Under the pieces are notes generated by a model, which saw nothing but the letters and a program-made list of their open reading frames with translations, did no database searches and was not told the origin of the DNA. DNA of 64,000 nucleotides from Methylomonas rapida (lineage in GTDB: Bacteria; Pseudomonadota; Gammaproteobacteria; Methylococcales; Methylomonadaceae), in the NCBI RefSeq assembly GCF_024360925.2, contig NZ_CP113517.1, positions 992,001 to 1,056,000 of the forward strand. Reading direction: 5' to 3'. Positions 53,145-64,000 of this stretch are shown piece after piece. Position numbers and translations under genes: made by a program. How positions within the stretch are numbered: the first letter of the stretch is position 1; each line of letters starts with the position of its first letter.

Positions 53145-54029
53145 TCAGGCGGTGTAACCGCTACTCCAGTTGAGTTTGCTTCTGAGGATATGGAAAAAAT
53201 CGTGATCTTCGGGGTGCAAAATTTTAATGGTTTTGTCGGCTTTCCTGATGACGATTTTATCGCCGGTCAGCACGTCCGGTATCTCCAAGTGGTCGCAGGT
53301 GACTAGCGCGTTGATCTGCTTGGTCTGGCTGAAGCTAATGGTGATTTCGACATTGTCGTCGATGACCAACGGACGATTCGACAAGGTATGAGGATTCAGT
53401 GGCACCAATACCAAGGCATTCAGGGCGGGATGTAGAATCGGACCGCCCGCGGACAGCGAATAGGCGGTGGAGCCGGTTGGGGTCGCCACGATCAAGCCAT
53501 CCGAGCGCTGGGTGTTCAAATAAACGCCGTCGATGCGGGTATCGATTTCTATCATGCTGGGCGTAACCCAGCGATGCACGACCACTTCATTGACCGCCGT
53601 TTGCTGGTGTATCACCTGACCGTCACGGACGATCGATGCCAGCAACAGCGGCCGGCTCTCGGTTTTATAGTGGCCGTCCAGAATTTGCTCCAGGCGGCTG
53701 GTCAGTTGTTGCGGTGAAATATCGACCAAAAAACCCAATCTGCCCAGATTCACGCCGACCAGGGGAATATCGAAATCGGCGGCGGCGCGGGCCGCGGCCA
53801 GAAAGGTGCCGTCGCCGCCCACGGCAATCATCAGATCGCAATGCTCGGGCAGGCGATCGATGTGCAGGCCCTTCACCTTGGCATTGGCGATGAATTCGGC
53901 GCTCTGGCTGTCCGCGAGAACTTCATGGCCGCGAGCGTGCAAAAAATCGCACAGCTCGGACAGTGTCGATGCATTGCCGGGATCGCCAAATTTGCCGAGG
54001 ATGCCAATGCGGTGAAAGGGTGTGAGCAT
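53145..54029 (-). CDS. nadK: NAD kinase
   Basis: The 294-residue enzyme makes NADP from NAD and ATP. IAVGGDGTFLAAAR carries the GGDG motif, with VNLGRLGFLVDI, VATPTGSTAYSLSAGGP and a C-terminal NRPLVIDDNVEI segment. It is transcribed away from hrcA and the CIRCE element lies in the shared 225-bp region. Confidence 0.96.
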   Translation of the reverse strand: MLTPFHRIGILGKFGDPGNASTLSELCDFLHARGHEVLADSQSAEFIANAKVKGLHIDRLPEHCDLMIAVGGDGTFLAAARAAADFDIPLVGVNLGRLGFLVDISPQQLTSRLEQILDGHYKTESRPLLLASIVRDGQVIHQQTAVNEVVVHRWVTPSMIEIDTRIDGVYLNTQRSDGLIVATPTGSTAYSLSAGGPILHPALNALVLVPLNPHTLSNRPLVIDDNVEITISFSQTKQINALVTCDHLEIPDVLTGDKIVIRKADKTIKILHPEDHDFFHILRSKLNWSSGYTA

Positions 54030-54174
54030 GGTTGAAATAAGTTAGGGTAAATGCGTCGGATTATACAAACAATTCAGGCCTGGGCGAGTAGGGAATCTAA
54101 AGGTTTGCTGGTTCGCCATGGACTTCATGCCGTGTTGGCCATCAGCGTAATGACTGCAGTCGATTTTTCCCGTG

Positions 54175-54203
54175 TTGACAAGGATTTATCTAGCTGATAG
54201 CTT
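54175..54203 (+). promoter_or_regulatory. Promoter for the hrcA heat-shock operon
   Basis: TTGACA (54175-54180), a 17-base spacer and TAGCTT (54198-54203) form a sigma-70-type promoter with a perfect -35 and a weak -10. Transcription would begin near 54210, inside the CIRCE palindrome that starts three bases after the -10 box. Confidence 0.6.
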
Positions 54204-54205
54204 TT

Positions 54206-54234
54206 GCTAGCACTCTAGTGTTTAGAGTGCTAGC
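54206..54234 (+). promoter_or_regulatory. CIRCE operator
   Basis: GCTAGCACTC-N9-GAGTGCTAGC is a perfect CIRCE inverted repeat (consensus TTAGCACTC-N9-GAGTGCTAA, with the usual nine-base spacer). It is the known binding site of HrcA, which is encoded 20 bases downstream, so the operon represses itself. Confidence 0.96.
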
Positions 54235-54254
54235 TGTTATTATCAGGTGTCGGT

Positions 54255-55295
54255 GTGATAAAAAATCAGGATTTGAACGAAAGATCGCTTTATCTTTTAA
54301 AGACATTGGTCGAGCGTTACATACAGGACGGCCAGCCGGTCGGTTCCAGGGTGTTATCCAAAGATCCTAAGCTGAAACTAAGTCCGGCAACCATACGCAA
54401 CGTCATGGCTGATCTGGAAGACATGGGCTTGATTCACTCGCCGCACACCTCGGCCGGACGAGTGCCGACAGTCAGTGGCTATCGTTTGTTCGTGAACAGC
54501 CTGCTGACCGTCAAGCCGCTGGAGTCGCAAGAGCTGGATCAGCTTCAAACCAGTTTGCTGGCCGAAAACGATGAACCCGCCGATGTGCTGAACAAGGCTT
54601 CCAAATTGTTGTCCGACGTCACCAAGATGGCCGGCGTCGTCACGTTGCCGCGTCGGGAATTGGTGGCGTTGCGGCATATCGAATTCCTGCCGATGTCCAA
54701 CACCCGCGTGTTGGTGATTTTTGTCACCGACGGTCAGGAAGTCCACAATAAAATCATTCATACCGACAAACTCTATGGCCCGGCCGAATTGCAGCAAGCC
54801 GCCAATTATCTGAATAGCGTCTATGCTGGCCGGAGTTTGTCCAAAATTCGCGAACTGATTCTAAGCGACATGGAGCATGATCGTAATCAGGTCAATCAGG
54901 GCATGATCGATGCGATGACCATGGCGCAACTGACGTTTGCCGAAAAACCCAAGGATGATTATGTGTTGAGTGGCGAAACCAATCTGATGGGTTTTTCCGA
55001 GCTATCGGACATGGAGCGTTTGAAACAGTTGTTTGAAGCTTTCAGCCAGAAGCGCGGCATGATCCATTTGCTGGATCAGTGTTTGCAGGCGGAAGGCGTG
55101 CAGATTTTCATCGGCGAGGAATCTGGCTACCGGGCCTTCGATCATTGCAGCCTGGTGACTTCGTCCTATTCGATCAACGACGAAGTGGTCGGCGTGTTGG
55201 GCGTGATCGGGCCGACTCGCATGGCTTACGAAAAAGTGATTCCCTTCGTCGATGTCACGGCAAAATTATTGGGCGCGGCCTTGAATAGCAAATAA
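54255..55295 (+). CDS. hrcA: Heat-inducible transcription repressor HrcA
   Basis: The 346-residue repressor has an N-terminal winged-helix domain (RSLYLLKTLVERYIQDGQPV, then SPATIRNVMADLEDMG, and the wing SPHTSAGRVPT) followed by a GAF-like effector domain. It binds CIRCE and needs GroE to stay active. The start is a GTG at 54255. It leads the hrcA-grpE-dnaK-dnaJ cluster. Confidence 0.97.
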   Translation: MIKNQDLNERSLYLLKTLVERYIQDGQPVGSRVLSKDPKLKLSPATIRNVMADLEDMGLIHSPHTSAGRVPTVSGYRLFVNSLLTVKPLESQELDQLQTSLLAENDEPADVLNKASKLLSDVTKMAGVVTLPRRELVALRHIEFLPMSNTRVLVIFVTDGQEVHNKIIHTDKLYGPAELQQAANYLNSVYAGRSLSKIRELILSDMEHDRNQVNQGMIDAMTMAQLTFAEKPKDDYVLSGETNLMGFSELSDMERLKQLFEAFSQKRGMIHLLDQCLQAEGVQIFIGEESGYRAFDHCSLVTSSYSINDEVVGVLGVIGPTRMAYEKVIPFVDVTAKLLGAALNSK

Positions 55296-55344
55296 ACGCC
55301 CCTATCGTTATACGGACCTGAAAATTACAACTTTGGAGTGAAAC

Positions 55345-55995
55345 ATGAGTCATCAGCAATCAAGCCACGAGCAGCAATCGGATAGTGAGTTAATCGCTGA
55401 AGTGCTTGAGCAAACCAGCGAGGCCTTTGCCGAGCAAGCCTCGGAGGAAAAAGAAACTACGGCAGCGACCGAAGCCGTCACTATCGAGGCTTTGCAGCAA
55501 CAGCTCGAAGAGGCCAAGCAACAGGCGGCCGCGAATCTGGACAAAGCCATCCGCACCCTGGCGGAAATGGAAAATCTGAAAAAGCGCGTGCAAAAAGACC
55601 TGGAAGATGAACGCAAGTACGGGCTGGCCAAATTCGCCAAAGAATTGCTGAGCGTGATGGATAGTCTGGATCTGGGGATTCAGGCCGCCACTGGCGACAG
55701 TCCGGAAGTGGTCAAGCTGCGTGAAGGCAGCGAGCTGACTAAAAAACAATTCGAAACGGTTTTCGCCAAATTCAACATCGAAACCATCGATCCCACCGGA
55801 CAGCCCTTTAACCCCGAATTGCATCAGGCCATGGTCATGCAGCCGAGTTCGACCATCGAACCGAATCACGTGATCACCGTGTTCCAGAAAGGTTACATCT
55901 TGAACGGTCGCTTGTTGCGTCCGGCCATGGTCGTGGTGGCCAAAGCGGAAGACAAACCGGCCGCCGACGGCACAAAAATTGATGAGCAGGCTTGA
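55345..55995 (+). CDS. grpE: Nucleotide exchange factor GrpE
   Basis: The 216-residue co-chaperone has an acidic, glutamate-rich N-terminus, a long coiled coil (about residues 45-100, RTLAEMENLKKRVQKDLEDE) and the C-terminal signature NPELHQAMVMQP with FQKGYILNGRLLRPAMVVV. It releases ADP from DnaK. TTGGAGTG lies before the ATG. Confidence 0.97.
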   Translation: MSHQQSSHEQQSDSELIAEVLEQTSEAFAEQASEEKETTAATEAVTIEALQQQLEEAKQQAAANLDKAIRTLAEMENLKKRVQKDLEDERKYGLAKFAKELLSVMDSLDLGIQAATGDSPEVVKLREGSELTKKQFETVFAKFNIETIDPTGQPFNPELHQAMVMQPSSTIEPNHVITVFQKGYILNGRLLRPAMVVVAKAEDKPAADGTKIDEQA

Positions 55996-56065
55996 AATTA
56001 AAACAATCAACCGCATATCGCTAACAACTTTTTAACTTATCCCTATTCAAGTCTGGAGAAATTCA

Positions 56066-58006
56066 ATGGCTAAAATGATCGGAATCGACCTGGGTACCAC
56101 CAACTCGTGCGTGGCGGTACTGGAAAACGGTACTGCCCGCGTGATCGAAAACAGCGAAGGCGCGCGCACCACGCCGTCCATCATCGCGTTCACCGGCGAC
56201 AACGAAGTCTTGGTCGGCCAGTCCGCCAAGCGCCAAGCAGTGACCAATCCCGAAAATACCTTGTTCGCGATCAAGCGTTTGATCGGCCGCCGCTTCAAGG
56301 AGGATGCGGTACAAAAAGACATCAAAATGGTGCCTTACAAAATCATGGAAGCCAACAACGGCGACGCCTGGGTAGAATGCCACGGCAAGAAAATGGCGCC
56401 GCCCGAAGTATCTTCTCGCGTGTTGATGAAACTGAAAAAAGACGCCGAAGCGTTTTTGGGCGAAGAAGTCACCGAAGCGGTCATCACCGTACCGGCTTAC
56501 TTCAACGACTCGCAGCGTCAAGCCACCAAAGACGCCGGTCGTATCGCGGGTCTGGACGTCAAACGCATCATCAACGAACCGACCGCGGCGGCCTTGGCGT
56601 TTGGCATGGATAAACCCAAAGGCGATACCACCATCGCGGTTTACGACCTGGGCGGCGGTACCTTCGATATTTCCATCATCGAAATCGCCGAAATCGAAGG
56701 CGAGCACCAGTTCGAAGTATTGGCCACCAACGGCGACACCTTCCTGGGCGGTGAAGACTTCGACTTGCGCATCATCGATTTCCTGGCCGGCGAGTTCAAA
56801 AAAGACACCGGCATCGATTTGCACAACGACCCTTTGGCGCTGCAACGGCTGAAAGAAGCAGCGGAAAAAGCCAAAATCGAGCTGTCCTCTGCCGAGCAAA
56901 CCGACATCAATCTGCCGTATATCACGGCCGATGCGTCAGGCCCTAAACATTTGAATGTCAAATTGACCCGCGCCAAGCTGGAATCGCTGGTCGACGATTT
57001 GATCGAGCGTACCAAAGGTCCTTGCCTGCAAGCGATCAAGGATGCTGGCGTGTCGACCTCGAAAATCAACGACGTGATCTTGGTCGGCGGTCAAACCCGC
57101 ATGCCGAAAGTGCAAGCCTTCGTCAAAGAATTGTTCGGCAAGGAACCGCGCAAAGACGTCAACCCCGACGAAGCCGTGGCCTTGGGTGCGGCGATTCAAG
57201 CCGGCGTATTGGGCGGCGACGTCAAGGACGTATTGCTGCTGGACGTGACACCGCTATCTCTGGGTATCGAAACCCTGGGCGGCGTGATGACCAAGTTGAT
57301 CGAGAAAAACACCACCATTCCGACCAATGCGTCGCAAGTGTTCTCGACCGCCGATGACAACCAAACTGCCGTCACCGTGCATGTACTGCAAGGCGAACGG
57401 GAAATGGCCTCCGGCAACAAGTCGTTGGGCCGTTTCGATTTGCAGGACATTCCACCGGCACCACGCGGCATTCCGCAAATCGAAGTCTCGTTCGACATCG
57501 ACGCCAATGGTATCTTGAACGTCTCGGCCAAGGACAAAGCCACTGGCAAGAAACAATCCATCGTCATCAAAGCCTCCAGCGGTTTGTCGGATGACGAAGT
57601 CGAGCGCATGATCAAGGACGCCGAAGCGCATGCCGACGAAGACCGCAAATTGAAAGAACTGGTTTCGGCGCGTAATAGCGCGGAAGGCATGATTCACGCG
57701 ACCGAAAAATCGCTGAAAGAACTGGGTGATCAAGTCTCGAGTGAGGAAAAATCAGCCATTGAAGCGGCGATTAAAGATTTGCAAGACGTTCTGAAAAAAG
57801 ACGACAAGGACGCCATCGAAGCCAAAACCAACGCCTTGACTGAATTGTCCGGTAAACTGGCCGAACGCGTCTATGCGCAAAAGGGCGGCGCGGAAGCGGG
57901 TGCTGCCGGCGGTCATGAGCACGCGGCGGGCGGTCAACAGCAAGCCGAACCCGATCACGACGTGGTCGACGCCGAGTTCGAGGAAGTCAAGGACGACAAG
58001 AAGTAA
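56066..58006 (+). CDS. dnaK: Molecular chaperone DnaK (Hsp70)
   Basis: The 646-residue protein has the ATPase signatures [29 protein letters not shown] and [14 protein letters not shown]. The substrate-binding domain and a Gly/Ala-rich tail end in [14 protein letters not shown], close to the usual DnaK terminus. TGGAGAAATTCA lies before the ATG. It binds unfolded proteins, with GrpE and DnaJ encoded on either side. Confidence 0.98.
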   Translation: MAKMIGIDLGTTNSCVAVLENGTARVIENSEGARTTPSIIAFTGDNEVLVGQSAKRQAVTNPENTLFAIKRLIGRRFKEDAVQKDIKMVPYKIMEANNGDAWVECHGKKMAPPEVSSRVLMKLKKDAEAFLGEEVTEAVITVPAYFNDSQRQATKDAGRIAGLDVKRIINEPTAAALAFGMDKPKGDTTIAVYDLGGGTFDISIIEIAEIEGEHQFEVLATNGDTFLGGEDFDLRIIDFLAGEFKKDTGIDLHNDPLALQRLKEAAEKAKIELSSAEQTDINLPYITADASGPKHLNVKLTRAKLESLVDDLIERTKGPCLQAIKDAGVSTSKINDVILVGGQTRMPKVQAFVKELFGKEPRKDVNPDEAVALGAAIQAGVLGGDVKDVLLLDVTPLSLGIETLGGVMTKLIEKNTTIPTNASQVFSTADDNQTAVTVHVLQGEREMASGNKSLGRFDLQDIPPAPRGIPQIEVSFDIDANGILNVSAKDKATGKKQSIVIKASSGLSDDEVERMIKDAEAHADEDRKLKELVSARNSAEGMIHATEKSLKELGDQVSSEEKSAIEAAIKDLQDVLKKDDKDAIEAKTNALTELSGKLAERVYAQKGGAEAGAAGGHEHAAGGQQQAEPDHDVVDAEFEEVKDDKK

Positions 58007-58010
58007 TTCC

Positions 58011-58084
58011 GTAGGGCGGATGGCGGAAGCCTTCCGCCTGCTGGATTTGCATACGGCGGAAGGCCTGGAGGCTTCCGCCTTACA
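58011..58084. repeat. Palindromic element between dnaK and dnaJ
   Basis: GTAGGGCGGA and TCCGCCTTAC mark inverted ends (one mismatch) of a 74-bp element holding two inner hairpins, GGCGGAAG-C-CTTCCGCC and GGCGGAAG..CTTCCGCC. It begins four bases after the dnaK stop and could lower transcription into dnaJ or stabilise the dnaK message. Confidence 0.7.
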
Positions 58085-58156
58085 TGTTTTAAGAAGTTTT
58101 GTCGCTTCCATGCCGAGCATGGGAATGGTCTAAAAGTACATAAAAACCATAACGAA

Positions 58157-59293
58157 ATGGCCGCAAAAGAAGATTTTTATAAACTGCTGGAAGTCGATAG
58201 AAACGCCAGTGAAGCCGAGATCAAGAAAAGCTATCGGCGCATGGCGATGAAATATCATCCTGATCGGAACAAGGATAATCCCGAGGACGCCGAGAAGAAA
58301 TTCAAACAGATCAAGGAAGCCTACGAGGTTTTGTCCGATCCCAAAAAGCGTTCGGCCTACGACCAATTCGGTCATGCCGGCGTCGATCCATCCATGGGTG
58401 GTCGCGGCGGTTTCAGTGGCGCGGAAAGTTTCAGCGATATTTTCGGTGACGTATTCGGCGATATTTTCGGCGGTGGACGCCAGCAGCGCAGTAGCGTGCA
58501 GCGTGGCGCGGACTTGCGTTATAACCTGGAGTTGACGCTGGAAGAAGCCGTCGGCGGCACCGAGGCCACGGTCAAGGTGCCAGTGTTGGTGGCGTGCGGC
58601 GAGTGTAATGGTTCCGGGGCGAAAAAAGGTAGCAGCCCGGTGACTTGCTCGACCTGTCACGGTCATGGTCAGGTCCGCATGCAGCAAGGTTTCTTTTCGG
58701 TGCAGCAAACCTGTCCGACTTGCCGCGGTACCGGCAAGCAGATCAAGGACCCTTGCCCGAAATGCTACGGTCAGGGCCGCGTGCAGGAAACCAAAACCCT
58801 CAATGTCAAAGTCCCTGCGGGTGTCGATACCGGTGATCGGATTCGCCTGGCGGGCGAGGGCGAAGCCGGCATCAACGGCGGGCCGTCCGGAGATTTGTAT
58901 GTGCAGGTGCAGGTCAAGGATCATCCGATTTTTACCCGCGACGGTGCCAATCTCTATTGCGAAGTGCCGATCAGTTTCCCGACCGCCTGTTTGGGTGGGG
59001 AACTGGAAGTGCCTACGCTCGATGGCAAAGTCAAATTGAAAATCCCTGCCGAAACGCAAACCGGCAAGCTGTTCCGCTTGCGCGGCAAGGGCGTGAAACC
59101 TGTGCGCGGCGGGGCGGTCGGCGATTTGTTGTGCCGGGTACAGATCGAAACTCCGGTGCGCCTGACCAAGGAGCAGCAGGCTTTGATCGAAAAGTTGCAG
59201 GAATCCTTGAGCGGTGGCGGAAAGCAACACAGTCCGCAAGAGCATAGTTTCATGGACGGCGTCAAAAGCTTTTTCGATAAATTGACAGGATAA
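58157..59293 (+). CDS. dnaJ: Molecular chaperone DnaJ (Hsp40)
   Basis: The 378-residue co-chaperone has a J domain with the HPD motif (KYHPDRNKD), a Gly/Phe linker ([12 protein letters not shown]) and four zinc repeats CxxCxGxG ([32 protein letters not shown]), then the C-terminal substrate domains. It stimulates DnaK ATP hydrolysis. It is separated from dnaK by the palindromic element and from dapB by three bases. Confidence 0.97.
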   Translation: MAAKEDFYKLLEVDRNASEAEIKKSYRRMAMKYHPDRNKDNPEDAEKKFKQIKEAYEVLSDPKKRSAYDQFGHAGVDPSMGGRGGFSGAESFSDIFGDVFGDIFGGGRQQRSSVQRGADLRYNLELTLEEAVGGTEATVKVPVLVACGECNGSGAKKGSSPVTCSTCHGHGQVRMQQGFFSVQQTCPTCRGTGKQIKDPCPKCYGQGRVQETKTLNVKVPAGVDTGDRIRLAGEGEAGINGGPSGDLYVQVQVKDHPIFTRDGANLYCEVPISFPTACLGGELEVPTLDGKVKLKIPAETQTGKLFRLRGKGVKPVRGGAVGDLLCRVQIETPVRLTKEQQALIEKLQESLSGGGKQHSPQEHSFMDGVKSFFDKLTG

Positions 59294-60106
<813 letters not shown>

Positions 60107-60157
60107 TGACCAAATCGGCATAATTTCGTAAAATTAGCTCAGTTTTTATCACTCTGG

Positions 60158-60187
60158 AACGGGATCAGTCGTCAGGCTCATCCCGTT
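60158..60187 (+). terminator. Hairpin between dapB and carA
   Basis: AACGGGAT and ATCCCGTT form an 8-bp stem around 14 bases, followed by TTCT. It may end the dnaJ-dapB transcript or act as an attenuator in the carA leader, as it lies 24 bases before the carA start. Confidence 0.55.
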
Positions 60188-60210
60188 TTCTACATCTAAG
60201 GTGGCCAATC

Positions 60211-61344
60211 TTGAATAAACCTGCATTACTGGTATTGGAAGACGGTACGGAGTTTCACGGCATAGCGATCGGTGCCGATGGCTGTTCCGTGGGGGAAGTG
60301 GTTTTTAATACGGCACTGACCGGCTATCAAGAAATACTCAGCGATCCTTCCTATGCCCGCCAAATTGTCACATTGACCTATCCGCACATCGGTAACGTCG
60401 GCACGAATCCGGAAGATGATGAGTCAGTACGCGTGTTTGCCAGTGGTTTGGTGATACGTGACTTGCCGCTGCTGGCCAGTAGTTGGCGCAAGCAGCAAAC
60501 CTTGCCGGACTATTTACGCCAGCACAACGTCGTCGCGATCGCGGACATCGATACCCGCAAATTGACGCGGATTTTGCGTGACAAAGGCGCCCAACGCGGT
60601 TGCATCATGGCGGGCGATGCCATCGACGTCGATTACGCCAAAAAAGCCATCGACGCCTTTCCGGGACTGCAAGGCATGGATCTGGCTAAAGAAGTCACTG
60701 CGGCAGAAGCCTATGAATGGACACAGGATGTCTGGCAATTGGGCAAGGGGCACGCCGAAGCGCCCAATTTGAAAAAACATGTGGTCGCCTACGATTTTGG
60801 CATCAAACGCAATATCTTGCGCTTGCTGGCGAATCGCGGCTGTAGAGTGACCGTGGTGCCGGCCAAAACGCCGGCCTCGGAGGTGTTGGCGATGAAGCCG
60901 GATGGCGTGTTTCTATCCAACGGTCCCGGCGATCCGGAGCCTTGTGATTATGCGATCGAAGCCATCAAGACCCTGTTGGAGCAAAAAATCCCCGTTTTCG
61001 GAATTTGCCTTGGGCATCAATTGCTGGCATTGGCCAGCGGCGCCAAGACCGAGAAGATGAAATTTGGCCACCATGGCGCCAATCATCCGGTGCAGGAATT
61101 GGCCAGCGGTCGGGTCATGATCAGCAGTCAGAACCACGGTTTTGCCGTGAATGCCGACAGCTTGCCGGCCAACCTGAAAGCCACTTACGTGTCGTTGTTC
61201 GACAGCAGTCTGCAAGGTATCGCCCGCACCGATTGTCCCGCCTTCAGCTTTCAAGGTCATCCCGAAGCCAGTCCAGGTCCGCACGATGTCGAAGCCTTGT
61301 TCGATGATTTTATCGACCTGATGAATCAGCCTCGTTCCGCTTAA
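60211..61344 (+). CDS. carA: Carbamoyl-phosphate synthase small subunit
   Basis: The 377-residue glutaminase subunit releases ammonia from glutamine for Car[19 protein letters not shown] starts the CPSase domain, and the class I amidotransferase domain has the catalytic cysteine in [16 protein letters not shown] and HPEASPGP near the end. The start is a TTG at 60211, supported by AAGGTGG about six bases before it. It leads carB by 17 bases. Confidence 0.97.
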   Translation: MNKPALLVLEDGTEFHGIAIGADGCSVGEVVFNTALTGYQEILSDPSYARQIVTLTYPHIGNVGTNPEDDESVRVFASGLVIRDLPLLASSWRKQQTLPDYLRQHNVVAIADIDTRKLTRILRDKGAQRGCIMAGDAIDVDYAKKAIDAFPGLQGMDLAKEVTAAEAYEWTQDVWQLGKGHAEAPNLKKHVVAYDFGIKRNILRLLANRGCRVTVVPAKTPASEVLAMKPDGVFLSNGPGDPEPCDYAIEAIKTLLEQKIPVFGICLGHQLLALASGAKTEKMKFGHHGANHPVQELASGRVMISSQNHGFAVNADSLPANLKATYVSLFDSSLQGIARTDCPAFSFQGHPEASPGPHDVEALFDDFIDLMNQPRSA

Positions 61345-61361
61345 GTTTTCCAAAGAGTGAT

Positions 61362-64000
61362 ATGCCAAAAAGAACCGACATAAAATCGATTTTACTGCTG
61401 GGCGCCGGCCCCATCGTCATCGGCCAGGCTTGCGAGTTTGATTACTCCGGCACGCAGGCTTGCAAAGCCCTGCGCGAAGAAGGCTATCGGGTGATTCTGG
61501 TCAACTCCAATCCCGCCACCATCATGACCGACCCCGAAATGGCCGATGCGATTTATATCGAGCCGATCGATTGGCAAACAGTTGAAAAAATCATCGAAAA
61601 GGAACGCCCCGACGCGGTTCTGCCGACCATGGGCGGTCAAACCGCTTTGAACTGTGCGCTGGCGCTGGATAAGCACGGCGTGCTGGAAAAATACGGCGTC
61701 GAAATGATAGGTGCCACCAAAGAAGCCATCAACAAGGCCGAAGATCGCGATTTGTTCAACCAGGCCATGCGCAAAATCGGCCTGGAAGTGGCGCGCTCCA
61801 AAGTGGCGCACAGCATGGAAGAGGCCTTCGCCGCGCAGGAAGAAGTCGGTTATCCGACCATCATCCGGCCGTCGTTCACGATGGGCGGCAGCGGCGGTGG
61901 TATCGCTTACAACCGCGAGGAATTCATCGAGATTTGCGAACGCGGCCTGTATCTGTCGCCGACCAACGAATTGTTGATCGAAGAGTCCGTTCTGGGCTGG
62001 AAAGAGTTCGAAATGGAAGTGGTGCGCGATCGGAAAGACAATTGCATCATCGTTTGCTCGATCGAAAACTTCGATCCGATGGGCGTGCATACCGGTGACT
62101 CGATAACCGTCGCGCCGGCACAAACCTTGACCGACAAGGAATATCAGATTCTGCGTAACGCCTCGTTAGCGGTGCTGCGCGAGATCGGCGTCGATACCGG
62201 CGGCTCGAACGTGCAGTTTGCTTTGAATCCGGAAAACGGCCGTCTGATCGTCATCGAAATGAACCCGAGGGTGTCACGTTCCTCGGCGCTGGCTTCTAAA
62301 GCTACGGGCTTCCCGATCGCCAAGGTCGCCGCCAAACTGGCCGTGGGCTATACGCTCGACGAACTGAAAAACGAAATTACCGGCGGCAAAACGCCGGCTT
62401 CGTTCGAGCCGACCATCGATTACGTCGTGACCAAGGTGCCGCGCTTTGCCTTCGAAAAATTCCCGCAGGCCAACGACAGGTTGACCACGCAGATGAAATC
62501 GGTCGGCGAGGTGATGGCGATTGGCCGCACGTTCCAGGAGTCGCTGCAAAAAGCCTTGCGGGGTCTGGAAATCGGCGTGGATGGGCTGGATGAAATCACC
62601 GATTTGAACGACGTCAATGCCGAAGACACAATCCTGCGCGAACTGCGTTATCCGGGCCCGCACCGGCTCTGGTATCTGGCCGATGCCTTTCGTGCCGGCT
62701 TGAGTTTTGACGAGATTCATCAGGCCTGCCGCATCGAACCGTGGTTTCTGGCCCAGGTCGAGGATTTGATCGCCACCGAAAAAACCTTGTCGACCAAAAC
62801 GCTGGCGACCTTGGAGCCGGGCGAATTGCTGCGTCTGAAACGCAAAGGCTTTTCCGATCGGCGTCTGGCGAAACTGTTGGAAGCCAATGAATCCGAGGTG
62901 CGCAACGTGCGCCACAAAAAAGGCATACGCCCGGTTTACAAGCGCATCGATTCCTGCGCGGCGGAATTTGCTTCCGATACGGCCTATCTGTATTCGACGT
63001 ATGAGCAGGAATGCGAAGCCAATCCATCCTCCAAAGAGAAGATCATCATTTTGGGCGGTGGCCCGAACCGTATCGGTCAAGGTATAGAATTTGACTACTG
63101 CTGCGTGCATGCGGCGTTGGCGCTGCGTGAAGACGGCTACGAAACCATCATGGTCAATTGCAACCCAGAAACCGTATCGACCGACTTCGATACGTCGGAC
63201 AGATTGTATTTCGAGCCGTTGACGCTGGAAGACGTACTGGAAATCATCGAATTGGAAAAGCCCAAGGGCGTGATCGTGCAATACGGCGGGCAAACCCCGT
63301 TGAAGCTGGCGCGCGCCCTGGAAGCCGCCGGTGCGCCGATTATCGGCACTTCGCCGGATTCCATCGACTTGGCCGAGGATCGCGAACGTTTCCAGAAATT
63401 ATTGGAACGCCTGAATCTGTTGCAACCGCCCAATGCTACCGCGCGTTCAGTCGAGCAGGCCGTCAATTCCGCCAAAGAATTGGGTTATCCCTTGGTCGTG
63501 CGGCCGTCCTACGTGTTGGGTGGACGGGCGATGGAGATCGTGTTCAACGAGGAAGGCTTGCGCCGTTATATGAAGGAAGCAGTCAGTGTTTCCAACGATT
63601 CTCCAGTGTTGCTGGACCGATTCCTCGACGATGCGGTGGAAATGGACGTCGATGCGATTTACGACGGCGAGACCGTGTTGATCGGCGGCTTGATGGAACA
63701 CATCGAGCAGGCCGGCGTGCATTCCGGCGACTCGGCCTGCTCGATTCCGCCTTATGACTTGCCTGTGCATATTCAGGATCAATTGCGCGCCCAGGTCGCC
63801 AAAATGGCCGAAGCCTTGGGCGTGTGCGGCTTGATGAACACGCAGTTTGCGATTCAGGGCGAAACGATTTATGTGCTGGAGGTCAACCCGCGCGCATCGA
63901 GAACCGCGCCGTTCGTTTCCAAGGCTACCGGTTATCCGCTGGCCAAGATCGCTGCCCGCTGCATGGTCGGCAAGTCCCTGAAAGAGCAGGGCATTACCGA
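61362..64000 (+). CDS. carB: Carbamoyl-phosphate synthase large subunit, cut by window edge
   Basis: From the ATG at 61362 ([20 protein letters not shown]) the frame is open to the last base, giving 879 of about 1070 expected residues. The first ATP-grasp half is seen with [17 protein letters not shown] and [16 protein letters not shown]. The oligomerisation domain and the start of the second half follow ([38 protein letters not shown]). The regulatory C-terminal domain lies outside. It makes carbamoyl phosphate for arginine and pyrimidines. Confidence 0.97.
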   Translation, partial: MPKRTDIKSILLLGAGPIVIGQACEFDYSGTQACKALREEGYRVILVNSNPATIMTDPEMADAIYIEPIDWQTVEKIIEKERPDAVLPTMGGQTALNCALALDKHGVLEKYGVEMIGATKEAINKAEDRDLFNQAMRKIGLEVARSKVAHSMEEAFAAQEEVGYPTIIRPSFTMGGSGGGIAYNREEFIEICERGLYLSPTNELLIEESVLGWKEFEMEVVRDRKDNCIIVCSIENFDPMGVHTGDSITVAPAQTLTDKEYQILRNASLAVLREIGVDTGGSNVQFALNPENGRLIVIEMNPRVSRSSALASKATGFPIAKVAAKLAVGYTLDELKNEITGGKTPASFEPTIDYVVTKVPRFAFEKFPQANDRLTTQMKSVGEVMAIGRTFQESLQKALRGLEIGVDGLDEITDLNDVNAEDTILRELRYPGPHRLWYLADAFRAGLSFDEIHQACRIEPWFLAQVEDLIATEKTLSTKTLATLEPGELLRLKRKGFSDRRLAKLLEANESEVRNVRHKKGIRPVYKRIDSCAAEFASDTAYLYSTYEQECEANPSSKEKIIILGGGPNRIGQGIEFDYCCVHAALALREDGYETIMVNCNPETVSTDFDTSDRLYFEPLTLEDVLEIIELEKPKGVIVQYGGQTPLKLARALEAAGAPIIGTSPDSIDLAEDRERFQKLLERLNLLQPPNATARSVEQAVNSAKELGYPLVVRPSYVLGGRAMEIVFNEEGLRRYMKEAVSVSNDSPVLLDRFLDDAVEMDVDAIYDGETVLIGGLMEHIEQAGVHSGDSACSIPPYDLPVHIQDQLRAQVAKMAEALGVCGLMNTQFAIQGETIYVLEVNPRASRTAPFVSKATGYPLAKIAARCMVGKSLKEQGIT

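Noticed and set aside
56063..56899. 278-codon open frame antisense to dnaK
   Set aside because: It mirrors dnaK codons (Phe/Gly-rich), a known artefact over strongly biased dnaK genes.
58130..59245. 371-codon open frame antisense to dnaJ
   Set aside because: Composition is the mirror of dnaJ codons, with no domain or ribosome site.

Overview
The window looks like a piece of a gammaproteobacterial chromosome, most probably a methanotroph of the Methylomonas/Methylobacter type. The signs are two exported proteins ending in a PVPVPGAVWLFGSA-type PEP-CTERM signal, the housekeeping neighbourhoods hrcA-grpE-dnaK-dnaJ-dapB-carAB with divergent nadK-recN, and proA-nadD-rsfS, and intergenic repeats of the kind seen in that group. 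No methane or methanol oxidation gene lies in the window, so this assignment is an inference. No rRNA, tRNA, CRISPR array, prophage or complete insertion sequence was seen.

Layout. 0-3.2 kb: a multi-sensor hybrid histidine kinase running off the left edge. 3.7-13.7 kb: PEP synthase, a diguanylate cyclase, a pta-DUF2380-pRiA4b-ackA acetate operon, and an FHA/PilZ pair. 13.9-19.2 kb: a probable c-di-GMP-I riboswitch leading into two PEP-CTERM genes, then a spermidine-synthase-like membrane protein joined to a SEC-C/TPR/sulfotransferase fusion. 19.2-25.0 kb: a dense repeat island, radA, a remnant of a MmeI-like restriction-modification gene, alr, dnaB and a tandem HD/HD-GYP protein. 25.7-29.4 kb: an orphan RND pump and a DUF4186 gene.

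29.7-41.3 kb is the most distinctive part. A B-type (ba3) terminal oxidase operon (subunits IIa, II, I and a c4-like dihaem cytochrome) is followed by a membrane cytochrome and a chemoreceptor that itself carries a CxxCH haem motif. Divergent from it lie a CHASE-PAS-GGDEF diguanylate cyclase, a histidine kinase whose sensor domain also carries CxxCH, and a REC-DUF3369-HD-GYP response regulator. The block reads as a respiration unit coupled to redox/gas sensing, chemotaxis and c-di-GMP turnover. The oxidase promoter is overlaid by a 19-bp palindrome resembling an NsrR-type operator.

41.3-64 kb is mostly core metabolism and stress genes: proA-nadD-rsfS, a FlgP/FlgT-like lipoprotein pair, a Na/Pi cotransporter with a small coiled-coil partner, leuB with an isopropylmalate/citramalate synthase, recN-nadK, the CIRCE-controlled heat-shock operon, dapB and carAB (carB is cut by the right edge).

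Two themes link the regions. C-di-GMP signalling is heavily represented (two GGDEF proteins with intact I-sites, two HD-GYP proteins, a PilZ protein and a riboswitch). Non-coding repeats are also abundant: a 155-185 bp inverted-repeat element is present in five copies, with at least two further families of small palindromic elements.
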